DNA from: Apostichopus japonicus
Lineage: Eukaryota > Echinodermata > Holothuroidea > Aspidochirotida > Stichopodidae
Direction of reading: 5' to 3'
Assembly (NCBI RefSeq): GCF_037975245.1
Contig: NC_092568.1
Location: forward strand, 41,963,631-42,027,630
Length of the DNA stretch: 64,000 nucleotides
This document shows positions 13,493-28,100 of the stretch, piece by piece. The translations under genes and the position numbers were made by a program. Under the pieces are notes generated by a model. The model ran no database searches. It had not been told where the DNA came from and saw nothing but the letters and a program-made list of their open reading frames with translations. Numbering within the stretch: the stretch's first letter is position 1; each line of letters opens with the position of its first letter.

Positions 13493-16400
13493 GAATTAAT
13501 CGTAGTGAGTTGGAAAACCAGAAAAACAGTGAAGAAACTTCCAGCATCCAAATGGATTCGAACCCGGGCCCCCGCTTTATATGCGGACACCCTAACCAAT
13601 TGACTATGAACGCTGATTGTATGTCCGGAGGTTCGAAACCGGTAAGGAAGGTCGTAATTCCACTGAATGCGTTTTGCACCTGTATCGAACAATACTAGTT
13701 ATGTTTTGGTGACATATTTGCCTTATACTCTAGAGATCAAACATGATGCTAACCAACTCGATTCCTAAAGCCGGATCTATATATTCTTAAAGCCGGATAT
13801 ATATATATATATATATATAAGGTTTACGTATCGACATTACCATCAAACCTTTTTGGTCTTAAGTAGGACGTGAATCCCTTTTCGATGACCTAATATAGCA
13901 TGGTTAAGAAGCTCTAGAAATCCGCCCTACTTTTTTCCATTAAAGAAAATATATATTTGCGGGCTTGTTGCTTGTTTTTTCTTTCTTTTTTGCGCCTTAA
14001 AATCAATGAAGCATTATACTGTACGTTACGAGTGTTAACTTATACAACGACATATATCATCATTATTCGTCAGGCGTACAAAATTGGCTTTTACGGTTCA
14101 GATGTGTTTTGGATTATTACATCCTGGTACAACAAGAATTGGTGGATGGCGCCAGATGATAAAATTGATTGTTCTCCGGAGGAAATGTCGGAGATCGTAG
14201 AAGCTTCTTTAATGCTTGGTATAGATGTACAACCAATTAGTACAGAGGATAAACCCACTGTGGCAGGAAATGTAAGTATATGAAATTAATATTAAGATTA
14301 ATGCTAATTAATGTTATGAAACTATTATCAATTAAGTCTGCTAGACAGGAAGTATGATAGGGGTTCGTATACTAAAGTACTCCTTCAGAGAATACAAACA
14401 AATAAGTTTGAGTGTTGAAGGATTCACCTCTATTTTAAATAATCCTTCAAAGAATACAAACAAGTCAATTTAAGGGTTTTTAATGATTCACCTTAAGTTT
14501 AAATATTTTCCCTTTCTTCATTTCTTTTGAATAATTATTTCTACTAATTGCAAAATATAATTATACTTCTGCATAATAAACGTCTGTCAGTTACACCTGG
14601 AATACGGATAGAAAATTACGATGATGAAATTTTCATGTTAGCTGAAAGCTAAAACATTTTAAGACTGGTTCAGAATTTATGTTGATTGAAGCTATGCAGA
14701 GAGAGAGTACTGACTAATTCACAGGTAAGACTCATATTCGAATCTTGGCTGGTGTGTCTGTTATCAAACATGGAGGCAGGTTATATTTTCTGTCCAGGGC
14801 TCCAGAAAACAATCGCGGTTACCTCATAAAGACTTTGGCACAATTTATCTCAAGATGAAGTTTTCGTGATTTGGCAATAGTATTGCAGACTTTGTCATCG
14901 GAAACATTGAAACAACCCCCCCACCCCCTTCCCCATTAACCCAATACTGACGGTATTTATCATGCTTCTTTGTATCCTCAGACTCCTGCTGACTTTTTAG
15001 ATGAGGTAACCAATAGATTGAATTGGAAAAGGTATGAGACTTACACTGTTAATAACTATATGGCCTATACCTTTGATGCTGTATGGTCGATTGCACTGAT
15101 GTTAAATCGCACCCTGCAATCAGGAGGAATTCGTTCTGCAGCGACGAGAGGAATGACGAGTTTGGATGTCGACAGTGAAACATTACATCAACTATTTTTC
15201 GATGGACTTGCTGAAACCAATTTCTTCGGAGCTTCTGTAAGAAATGTCAGTGGGAAAGTTCGGGGGGTGGGGACAAAATATAAACATTTAAGTAGAGGAT
15301 ATCTTCCAATTATAGGAGTTAAATTCTTCTGTACGTCTCTTCTCTTTTCATATGTTCATGTCCAGTCTACTACTGTATGAAGCATCCCATGGCTTACTTG
15401 CTCTTCTGCAACACCCTGGTTACCCTGTTCATACGATGTCCCGCATCAAAGATATCCCTTTCCTTAGATAACCTAATCCATCATCAACACTAGTATATAC
15501 CTTGTTATTTACCCCACAAAGAGAGTGACTAAGAAACAATGAATTTCAGAATATTTTAGGGTGGAATCGGGAAGAGTGGTTAAGTGCAAGCCAGCAAATT
15601 GGTTAAGTGAAGTGAATTCAATTCTCACTCACTAAATTAGTTGATCACTTATTATTTATTTTTTAAATAACCTTGTACCATTTCTATTATTTGTCCGAAT
15701 GAGCCCCATCTGACTCATATTTTACCACCTTCACATCATTCCCTTACTGTTACCTTATATTCAACATCTTAATAACCTCTTCTTTCTGCTAAATTACATT
15801 TTTAGTATGCTTGTAGCAGTACTGCCTACGTATTACCTCACTCGTGTTACCTTCTTACGTTACTACTTGCACATACCAATTGCCACACTAAATCCAACCC
15901 GAAGATTACCGATCTAAGATCTAACCGATCTAATCCAACCGATCTAAGACTGTACACTTTTGAAATTCCCAGGGAGATGTTAGCTTCATGAGAGGAGAGC
16001 GACTCGGAAGCTCGGCTATAACTCAATTAAGAGGTAAATTCATGATTCTACAGAGTGAATCAAGTGTCGTTATTAATCACACAACAAATGACCTATATCT
16101 ACTGATTTAACATAGTGAAGATATTGACGTTTTTATTCATACAGCAAATTATCTATATCTACTGATATTTCTTATTGTCAGCGAATAATTCATTATATCA
16201 TTAATACATTAGTAACATAACATCACTAAAACCCTATTGTATAATTGATTTTCAAGCGAGTTATAGTTCGTTGTTTGGCATAGGACAGACCGTTGGCAAA
16301 CTATCATTATAGCTGTCACTACAGAAACACCGTTTGAGTGTTTAAAATTATGAAATAATGTGTACTTGTCTCCCTATTTACACAATAGTCATATTAGTCA

Positions 16401-19045
16401 GTTTTGATCATAGGAATCAGGAGAACGTTCTTGCTCCTCCCCCCACCACAAATACCTTTACTGCTATATCTACAGAACTCCTTAAACTGTTATTTTAATC
16501 GCTCGTTATATACAGGGTGGACCAGAGGAAGCATTGGAAAAGCAATAAGAAAGATTGTTTTAGTTGCAATTTAGACTTTTTAGCTGGACCTGTCGAAAAT
16601 TTATTTCAAAATATTCTCGTAATTTCGACCCAATCTTTTTTTTATGGTGTTACTGTAGCGTCACTTTATGCCATCGTAACACCAAGAGAAATAACATTCC
16701 GGGGAATTTCTCCCTAAAACCCTATCGACACCCACTTTTAGAAAGTTGCCTTTACGCTGCTCATCAGATAAAAGGTGCGTATGTTACAATGTTAAATCTC
16801 AAGCTTACCTTCAATCAATTTTCAGGTACTTGCAAACAGGATTGGACTCTAACGAACAGGTATTGTTACTTTAGTTTCCATCAACACTGGAAGACTTGGT
16901 TCCAGGCTCTCGCATCGTGCGCACGCGTAAACGCTTATCTTGCGGACTTCAACAATGGTGATACATTTATGATGATAAACGGGTCATGGACTAACAACGA
17001 AATCAACATATTGTAAGCAAAGCTTACTTTATCTTCTTTCAGAAATTAGTTCATGAATATTAAAGTGTCACCAAAGCCATTTGCATGTATATATTCTTGT
17101 ATAATTTCAGTGAATATATAAACAGTGGGGGAGGCTAAAGAGTTTGTTTACACGTTTTGTGGCATTGTCTTAATGAGCAGAACTGATTGTTACATTCCCT
17201 GACCCTACTATTTAGCTTACTACACCTCCCCCTCATCACACGCTACATTGCATCTTTAGATCGCAGGTGTGTATCTCTCACAAATATCGTGATCCAGCCA
17301 CCATTTTTCACAATATAAATATGTAAACGTGATTAATTTGTATCCTTACAGGCCTTCTAACCTTGACATGGAAAACACCAATGAGAATGCTAGTTGCCTC
17401 TTCTTTGATGGAACGCGACTAGTTACTTCAGAAAATTGTGCAGAGAAGAGACCTTACCTCTGCAAACAGAAAGCAGGTGTGTACATTTTAAAAAATCAAG
17501 GAAATGCTGATCTGACCAGGAAGTTGTTAGATGTCTTTGCTCTGACAGAAATAGTAGTATTTCCCTAGTCAAATTGCAAGGCTGCCGTTCAAACTATTAA
17601 AACTATTTGGCAGAAGGAATCCTTCTAATCTATGAAGGGGAGGTGGGCTTGATTCTGTAGTGTATAGATGGTGGGGGAGGATCGGGTTTTTGTGGAGGGA
17701 GCGGATACGGTAGGGTTATTCCGCTCAGGAAGGGGGAGAGATTCTTTGCGCATATCTATGACGTGAGGCGCTGGTATAGTTGTGGGTATTGCGAATGGGA
17801 GTGACCAAACTGCCTTGTGTGTTGGGAGAGGACATACCAACGAATAATCATAACCTAAACATATAGAAAGGCTCATGGAGCAACCGAATAAGCAAAGATC
17901 ATTTTTCTTCAAGTTTGGCCGGTCGGAATGTGAGTATGTATGTTCAGTACATAAGTCAATAGTTATAACTAATGATCTAAATTCGTTTTACATTTGGTTA
18001 TTTGCTATGGGTATACGTGTGGATTCTACTCCTTGCAATTTTTGTATCTATTTACTTGCTGTTACATATTTTTTATTTAATTGATATCACTATTAATATC
18101 AATTTATTTTTTAAAGAGTAGTGAAAATTTCTCCCAGAACAGAATCAGATCCAATGACCTAGATTCCATCCCATCTAGCCCATGGATAGATTTTCGCGTT
18201 TCCATCGGCCGATTGGCCCTATTACGATATGGCCACATTAGAAATGTTAAGAGTTAACATGCAACTGTAATTGCAGATCAAATCTGTTACCCTAACTATA
18301 TAACATCATGAACCATTAACACTACATTATAGCAACACTGTTTGGTATATGAACGACTCCTTCTCTGAGCTATTACGCAACAGATTTATGATTCCATGGT
18401 TCATTGCTAGTCATGTCATTTTACTGATTCTGAGATATTAACCTGTGTTAATGGCAATGCTCACGTCCTTACTATGTATGTTCGGTGTGTTTAATATTAT
18501 TATTTGACCGTTCAAAGAAAAAAGGTAAATATACTTTCTCATCGTTAGGACATTTCTTCAAATTTATCAATATAATACTTTTCAGATTAAATCCAACTTT
18601 TGTTGTTACGTTAAATCTATAGAACAAATACTAAGGAAATACCTGCTAAAAGGGTAATATCTAAGTCTTTTGTCGGGTTTCTGCAACAAATTTGACGTAT
18701 TTGTTTTTATTCCGATATGTTTTTCACTTTGCAGAATTTTCTCAACTCCCAGTGGCAGTTTACTCTTCCTTCAGAGATGAAATGAATTGGAAGGACGAGA
18801 TTATGTGGCCAGGTTTGAAATAATACGTCATTATTGACAGACATTACTAGAAATAAGTCTGACTTACGCCAAGTTACGGTATTTATCTTAAACTATCTAG
18901 TCATGGTCACTTAGGATCAGATTTTTGAATTATTACCAAATCAATGTTTGACTTATTGTTAGTCCTTATATGACAATACTTAATTCAATATTAGCTCATC
19001 AATCAACTTCATAGAAAGTCTTACATTCTAATCAAAAGCAGAACC

Positions 19046-19142
<97 letters not shown>

Positions 19143-22100
19143 CAATTCCACAATTTGCTGCAACACGCCGAAATATGTGTCTCCGTGTGTTCTAAGAAAT
19201 TTATAATATTTTTAGCATCGAAATTTGAGTCAGTCGTTATCCGTGTTCTCTCACGTAAGAAAAAGGTCGTTGTATGTAAATGATAAAAATTGTCTGAGTC
19301 CAAAGAGAACAGTTTATTCGTCAAATTCTGCGGTAAGCACGTCAACATTTCAAAGTTTTGATGAAATTTTTAGCTGTAACATCACTTTTACTCGTTTGCA
19401 TTGCATTACCCTGCACCAACCAGATGGATTGTCAATTCACCTATAAAGGTAACTCAACAATAATATTAAAAATATTTATATTAAAAAAAGGTATGGTATT
19501 CTATCTCTTATCGGCATTCATCGCACTTTTTCTCTTTTAAATTTCATGTAAATGAGTAGAGAAATGTAAATTTGTAAGTGGGTATTATTCAGCGCTCGGC
19601 AAATAATGTGTCAATGTCGTCGTGAATTTAAAACGCGACAAATGAGCATATTAGCCAATGACTGTTGAAGTACGCCTGGGTTTTCTATGACACATATCTG
19701 ACGTAAAAGCAGAAATTCCCGTAATGGCGATATTGTCTTCTATAAGTGATGTATATGAATATTCCAAAATAAATAAATAAAAAGATTCCGGTAATACTTA
19801 AACTTTCTTTATGGAAAATAACCCATATTAATTTTTGTATGTCAATATTTCGGTTGAAACTAACCTCTCAGAAACAACAAAATAACCAACAATAAATGAA
19901 ATTAAAAATATCGATCTCATCTCGTCATTGACAGTCATGAGGCAGAGATTGTGTAGAAATTTGTTTATGTATCGTTTATATAGGCCTATACACATTTGTG
20001 TTCTTACAGCTGTATCTTTCGCGTAATGTCCCTGGTTCGATTTTGGTGTGCAATGTGCGGTATCATATTATGTTCACAAGCACCTTATTTGTCCTATAGT
20101 GGTCAAGTACAATACACCCGTAGTTTGATATTTCGTTATACCACAACATGTTGTGTACTAACATTACCGTAGTTAAACCGATATGTTTTGTTATATTTCT
20201 CTGTTTATCAAATAACACTGACCCTGGTGAATGTGATCTCTATTCGCGATAACTTCAATATGTTTTTTCCCCTATTAATATTATGTTCTTCTGTGGAATT
20301 GAATATGATAAGGAAAAAAACCAGCAGCAGTTTAGTTCAATTATCATGTTGGCATCGTTACTGTTCTTTGACAAAAACCAAACAAAAGATGCCTCTGGTT
20401 TGGTTTAATCTGGAGGGATCTACAGTCAATTTTTTATTTCTTCAACTGTTAAAGCATAGCGTTTATCGTATAACGGTATAGGCTGTCAATGTAGCGTACG
20501 ATCAGCTATGGTAGGCTAATGATTAATCTCAACTACCATTGCAACTTTTGAATGCAATGTACAAAACCGGAGAAACAGAATATAAATGAGTCAATCGTGG
20601 CTGAAATATTTTTTGCTCAACTAAACATGCAAGAAAACTTGATTATAAAATCACAACTGTCTTCCTTTGCAATATCAAAAAGCTCTTGAATAGGAGAATG
20701 TTTTGTAACTTGAAGAATTCTCTTAGATCAAAACATTGCATTACTGATTGTAAATCAGTACAGTACAACGTATTCGACTCTTTCAAAGAAGAAGACCTTT
20801 TGACCAAATATGAAACCTCGAACACAAGGAGATTAAAATGTTTTGTTAAGTGTTGTCATTCAACAACTCTCTAGAAGGCTATTTTCCTGATTTCATGATG
20901 TACCTATTGAGTTGTATTCACCAATAGCATGACCTTTTCGTTTCTTCTAACGACGTAAATTATACTCAAACCTATTCACGACTCATATGACTTGCAACGA
21001 TATCAACTTTGAGCATTATTTCCGTTTTGCCAGTTTGGTTCTCGTAAAATGACCAAAATGCTGTGTTTGGTTTTATTTTCTCTTTTGAATATTGAAGCTA
21101 TGACGTCACGGAGGCGCTGCGATTATCATGCCAAACATGGGTATAGCGTCAAGTTTGAAGGTCATTTGTGTACCTGCTGTGGGGTTTCTAAAATTTTACA
21201 TATATATATATATTTATATATTCATTGGGGAATAAAATTATTGTAAAGGATGAAGAGCAAAATAACTCTACTTGACAACCAAAAGATTGTAAAGAGAGGC
21301 TAAGCCAGGAATAATATTATCGCTGTTTTTTTTCTCCTAATCTTCAGTTACGCACAATCTTTGAAACTTGCAAGGTTGTTTAATACGTCCTTAGTTATTT
21401 TTTATAAATATAGCTTAAAAATTTGCTTTATGTCGGTTCTTAAAAGTTAATGACTACTTAATCGTAGTACATATGACAGAGATTATGCAGTAGATATTTA
21501 CAAGCCGTTGATAACGAAGGACATGTTGGAGTCCTTGGATTCCTCTCTCCGTCTCTCCTTTCTCGTCAAGCATCTTTCCGTTATTACACAAGTGTTGATT
21601 TAACGACCAACTAAAGATTCTGTTCAGTTCTTAATTTTCGTCGCCAGGATATGTGATATGTTACTATGTATAGCATGTAAATACACATGTATGACGGTAA
21701 CCGTACAAAACCTCAATAGACTTTAACTACATTATTTGAAATGACATTTTCCTTGTAAGCTCATTTATTGATATGAGAATTTGTTCTCCAATAGCATCGG
21801 TATATTGATCAAAATCAACTACAAAGATTGCTTTTACTCTTGTGTCAACATATCCAAAAAGAAATTGTTCTCGACAATGAACTACTAAAACAGACGACAG
21901 GGCATTTTGGAAATGTCGTCATTTCAAAACTTGGCCAGTAGTATTTCTTATATGATTAGAATAATGTTTCTGTTGCGACGATATTATACTCTGTTGTAAA
22001 ACAAAATGTAGCTTCCCTGCTGTACCAAGCAATGACAGATCTCCAATATGTCTAAAATTGAATCATAATTCTCTGTTGTAGTTTAATATAGTTCTCTGTC

Positions 22101-25100
22101 GAGACAAATAAAGATAGTTCCATGTTGAGATCTGTACCTGAATCATAATCCTCTGTTGTAGTTTAATGTTTGTAAAAGAGCTACTCGTCAAAAGAATGTT
22201 GGTAATGAAAACCTCAAAATAGCATCTTATTAGTCGTAAAAGTTTATCGGAAATGTCTGATCATGCTTCCCCTTCAAAACTAACAGTTAACATTACATAA
22301 TCCAACACATCCACACAATGTAGTTCTTTAAAAGGATAGGCTTAATATAGCCAGACGCACTCAGTCATTATGTATTATCGTTTTGCTGGCACCACATATG
22401 TTATTAAAATAAACTCACGTTAAACAAGAAGAATTGTTGAAGTCAGTCCTCGTCGATCGACGGCTGCTTCGTGCTCCGCATATGTGATTATCTCATTTAG
22501 ATTCGCGTATCAACATTCACAGTGACAAGCAGATAGACTTGCTGCCATACATGCGTAATGTTCTCTGCAGTATTACACTCAATCATGTTATGAACCTTCA
22601 GAATAACGTCAACTAAGATTCTAAGTGTGTAAAATATCCATTCTTACGACAAGTTCATATAAGGGACAGAGTAAAGGAGGTATACAATTCAAGTATTATA
22701 TGGAAATTTTATTCAATTCGTAAAGTGATTCAATATGTGTTGTGTTCTGATTTTAAATATTAGTGTCTCTGAAAAGAACAACTTATGTTAACTACTTTTT
22801 TTTTATTGCAAAGCTATGTTCAATGTGATAAGAAAAAACAGATGAGAGAAAGAGATGAGAATCGGAAGTAAAGGCAAACGCAAAAGATCGCACTGATAAA
22901 CAGGTAGTTTCAATGCTTCCTCCATGCAACAGAATTACTGTAGCGAGGAGGTTAAGATAGGGTTTCTTTACTACGTAACTAACAGAATTAAGACACAACA
23001 AAATTATGTAGGTTGCTTGCAGTGTATTAGCAAGCTGTAAACCTGACATGCTTCCTTGCACCCAAAATTAGATAAGTCACGTACAAATATAATGAAAATG
23101 GGTTATTTTAACATTAAGGACTAAACATAATTCACTCCTTATAGAGTAAAACTATAGCATTTAACAAGAGTATACAACACATTGTTGATTAAAAACCATA
23201 TATCAATAAGGGGCGTGATCTATGGTAGCCTAAGTGACTACTTTTCAATAGGTCTAGTGAAATACTCGAAGGGTCAACTTCGAACTTGAAATATCCAAAG
23301 AAACGTAATGACATGTTGCAGCAAATGTATGTAAAATCCCCATACGTGAACATCACTGAAAAAATAAACTAGTCAATATTGCCACAGACTAACGTTAAAT
23401 TAGTCTTTAACGTTAGTCAATGCACCAGGACTAGCAAAAATCTTCGTTTCATCGCTGCTTCTTAGTTAGTTTACACTGACTAAGGAAAATATAATCGCAG
23501 CTTAGTCGGTGGCGACGGACTAAGGTATTTTAACCCATGGACTAAGAACGATACGGACACCCGATTTACGCCATAATCGTAGCTTAGTCGGTGTCGACGG
23601 ACTAATGTATTTTAACCCAATTCGATTCACTTCAATTTGGAAACCGAGAGGCAACGGCAGCTTGCTGGGCTTGGCATAGTTTCATACGATCACTCTAAGC
23701 AACTTTCAACCGTAAATCACCCAAGAAGGTCTTTAGAAGAATGGAGGTATTAACTGCATCATCGGCCTACCTGTTATTCCTTTAACTAGAAGGTAAAATT
23801 AAAGTTAATTGTTAGGCCACTGGCACTAGTACTGTATTATGGTTAGTGTAACGCTACCGTTGTCACGTTGGCGTTTCGCAATACACAAGTGCAATGACAG
23901 TGAGTAGCCTATAGGCTTCTACTGGGTACTGCAGTGCATTCTCAACACTAAAGTGTGCATTCTAAACACCAATTAACAATGTGTTATGTGTGTATTGGGC
24001 TAGATTGAACAGTGGCACATAATCTTCTAATTTATTCCCAAACAAATGCTGGAACTATAAGGCTCAATAGTTTATTTGAAGTCTACACTCATTTGGTAAA
24101 GATTTCCTGTAATTTCCCATGTGAATCTAAAATGGGTAGGCTTTGTGATATTGAATAAGCAAGGCTAGACCTTCAAACGTACAGTCACAGTCGGCTGAAC
24201 ACATGTTGGCTAGTCAACGGTATTATGTTGCGAGCAGTCAGGATGCACGCTTCAGTTCTATTTAACCTTTTCATTTATCATTGTTTAGTATTTAATTTCC
24301 GGTCACGCCCAGGAAACAATTGCGACATTCCTTCACGGTCGACTTGCTTACTGTAAGAAGTATTAACCGTTTTTTTCTCAGGAAAGCTTGATAGTCTGAA
24401 GTTATTATAACATGTGCTTTTAGTATACTGCCAAAAGAGTAAGTTGCTGTATTTGTATTGATATTTTATGTAGAAGTAACGGAAAATTTAGTATGTTTAG
24501 TTTGGTCTAATTGCACGTTTTTTTACTGTCCAATGTAGTGCAGGGTTCACTTGCGCGAATTCAAATTATTCTGTTTATGTGTATGCATCGATTCTTAGAT
24601 TATGATGTTTTTTTGACATGTATTTGTAATTCAAGCATCTGTTTAGTAGCAAAGTTTAAAGGTTAAGATTAATTAGTTTTCTCTTTTTTATCCTAGATTG
24701 AATGAAACTCATTGGCGTAAATAATAGATCAGATGATACAGTTTAACGCAGTTGCTAAAACTCTGGGTATTCTCTAGTCTTCGCCGGTCCATTATATACT
24801 TTAGTACTACTAGTAAGACTAAATCAAAACGACCGTAGACAAACTTAGTGTAACAAAGTACTGATTCTCCTCTAGCCTAGGTCTAAACAGGCTTGTTATG
24901 TGAGCAAGCAAAATAACAACTAAAAACGATTAGGCCTATAAATAAGTTGGCTCAGTGCATTTCTGTTTCTAAAATTTTATATTTTTAAAGATCATAAAAA
25001 CAAACAAAGATTTAGCCCATGTTTTATTATCTCTGTATTCTGGGCATTTGATTCTGGTTGCAATGGTGATGACACTCTCGTTCAAATTTTCAGCTTTATA

Positions 25101-28100
25101 CAGTCTGCTTCAAACTTTGGGATTGTTTTTTTGAGACTATAGTGGAAGCAAATCTCACATAACTTTGTGGTGACATCTTTATTTTTTTTTTTTTTCAAAT
25201 GATGAATACTTTGCTGTTTCTTTTTTCCAGCAGGAATTGAAATGCCAAATATCTAAGTCAAGGGTGAGCTTTCCTGTGATGTACGACACCAGTGTGGAGG
25301 CAACAACAGAAGAGGAGAACTGTGTTATATATGGCTTAAAGACATGTTTTAAGATGATATATTGGTACCCTTCGCAGAACAAAAGAGTTTATCCAAGAGT
25401 CCAAAAAGCAAAGGAACAAGTACCATAGAGAAAAAAGATGGAAGAGTGAGTTTAACTATTGTACCCAACTGTTTAATGATATATAAGATATTTTCATAAC
25501 CTGTTTTAAAAAAAAAAAAACAGTCTAGTTTATCATTTACGTGCAAGCTTCATAAGTTTGGTCAAATTTTCACTGATCTGTAGAGCGGGAGTCCAGAGGG
25601 TTTGGTTAGCTGGGAAGGTAACCAATTGCCTGGTACATCACAATGTTCACAATGCATTCCTGTATATGAAACCTGACGACTGGCAAACCGACTGTGGTGG
25701 ATGTGGCTGGGAGAGCAATTTTAAAGTCACCTAATAGCTAACCTAGAGCAGCTTTCATGGTAACCACATCAAAGTAAGAACAATGTGTCAGGTATGGCCC
25801 CAAGAGCAACAAATGGCCATTGCCAGTAATTATTGGTGGTGGGGTACCCCTGCCAGTGATCTATAATTGACCCCTCACGGCTGACCTAGGTCAGCTCATG
25901 AGGTAACCACTTGAAACCTACTGGAAAATGTTGGTTAGGACTTCAGATACAAGGGATGGGCATTGCCAGTAATTTTTATTGGTGGGGTACCCCTGCCAGT
26001 AGACCCTTCATATGTAAGGATGGGCATTTCCAGTATTTTATATTGGTGGGCCACCACTGCCAGAGTCCGCCCATCCCTTACATATAGAATCCTGTTAATA
26101 ATTTTCCAGTAGTTTTCAACTGGTTAAATCATGAGCTGACCTAGATCAATGAGGGGGGGGGGGCTTTTTGGGGGTCTACTGGCAGGGGTACCCCTCTAAT
26201 ATAAATTACTGGAAATGCCCATCCCTTACATATATATAGAGTCCTGCCAATCATTTTACAGTAGTTTTCAACTGGTTACCTCATGAGCTAATCTAGGTCA
26301 ATGGGGGATGGGCATTTTGGGGGTCTACTGGCAGGGGTACCCCACTAATATACATTACTGGAAATGCCCATCCCTTACATATATATAGAGTCCTGCCAAT
26401 CATTTTACAGTAGTTTTCAACTGGTTACCTCATGAGCTAATCTAGGTCAATGGGGGATGGGCATTTTGGGGGTCTACTGGCAGGGTTACCCCACCAATGT
26501 AAATGACTGGAAATGCCCATCCCTTACATATGAAGTGATACCTATCATTTTCCAGTAATTTTTCAACTGGTTATCTCATGAGCTGACCTAGGTCAATGAG
26601 GGAATGGGCATTTTGGGGGTCTACTGGCAGGGGTACCCCCCCCCCAATATAAATTACTGGAAATTCCCATCCCTTACATATGAAGTGATACCATTTTCCA
26701 GTAGTTTTCAACTGGTTACATCATGAGCTCATCTAGGTCAATTGGGGATGGGCATTTTGGGGGTCTACTGGCAGGGGTACCCCACCAATAAAAATTACTG
26801 GCAATGCCCATCAGTTGTATCTGAAGCCCTAACCAACATTTTCCAGTAGGTTTCAAGTGGTTACCTCATGAGCTGACCTAGGTCAGCCTTGAGGGGTCAA
26901 ATATAGATCACTGGCAGGGGTACCCCACCACCAATAATTACTGGCAATGGCCATTTGTTGCTCTTGGGGCCATACCTGACATATTGTACTTACTTTGATG
27001 TGTTACCATGAAAACTGATCTAGGTTAGCTATCAGGTGACTTTAAAATTGCTCTCCCAGCCACACCCACCACAGTCGGTTTGCCCGTCGTCTGGTTTCAT
27101 ATACAGGAATGCACTGTGAACATTGTGATGTACAAGGCAATTGGTTACCTTCCCAGCTAACCAAACCCTCTGGGATCCCGGTCTATTGGGATCATTATTA
27201 ACATGATTAACATAATTATTAAGTTTTGAGAAATATCTTGGTGTTATGCTGTGCAAAGCTAATAATAATTTGGTAAAGCTGCTATTCCTGGCTTATAATT
27301 TGAGGGACCTAGATTTAAATGTATACCTCCCAATATGTTATAAAATTTTAATGTAAATGTATGTTTATGATAATGTGAGTTATCATGTGCTATATCTGTA
27401 TCTGTGCTTACACGTATATCATATTTTCTGTTCACAGGTCAATAATGGTGCAGATTTTGGCTTCCTGAAGACAAGTGGGAGGTCATTTGTAGTTAAGAGA
27501 AACACTCTTTGTTCGTGAAGACTTAACTGGTGTCGATTTGGGGTACCACTTTAAAAGGAAAGTCATGAGGAACCCTTGCCCAAGATCCAACTTTGCATTA
27601 TTGTGCAGTGCTATACTTTTGCGATTCATGTTTGATCCATTAACTTGTCTTAACTTTGTTGGAAAAAAATCAGATTTTCAGATTTTATTTACAGTGATTT
27701 CTTCTCTATCTGTCGAAAGTCAGCCTTTTGTAGACATCAGAAGTTTTATCAGAAATAAATACTGCCAACGTACACATTATTTGTGTTTCTTCTTCTCTCT
27801 TTTCTTTCAGTGATGCTAGTCAGTGAAACTAGTCGGGTTTAATTCTTTCAGTGAATCTAGTCGGTGCAACTAGTCAGTCGATACGGACTAAGAAAGGTTA
27901 GTCGGGAGAGGCACCATCCTGACTAATGTAAAACCTGCTATAAACTAGTCGGTGGCTCATATAAATTAGTCGGTAAAGACCGACTAATGTCACCAACTAA
28001 TGTAACTGACTAATATACATTTACCGACTAAGAAATTGTTGATCGACTAAGCTGACGGACTAAGATGACCGACTAAGAAATCCAACTGACTAAGGAATAA

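Noticed and set aside
13078..13692. 204-codon minus-strand frame
   Set aside because: It is a chance fusion of a SINE-like sequence, a (TA)n tract read as Ile-Tyr repeats, and the GIY-YIG fragment. Only the last part is protein-derived.
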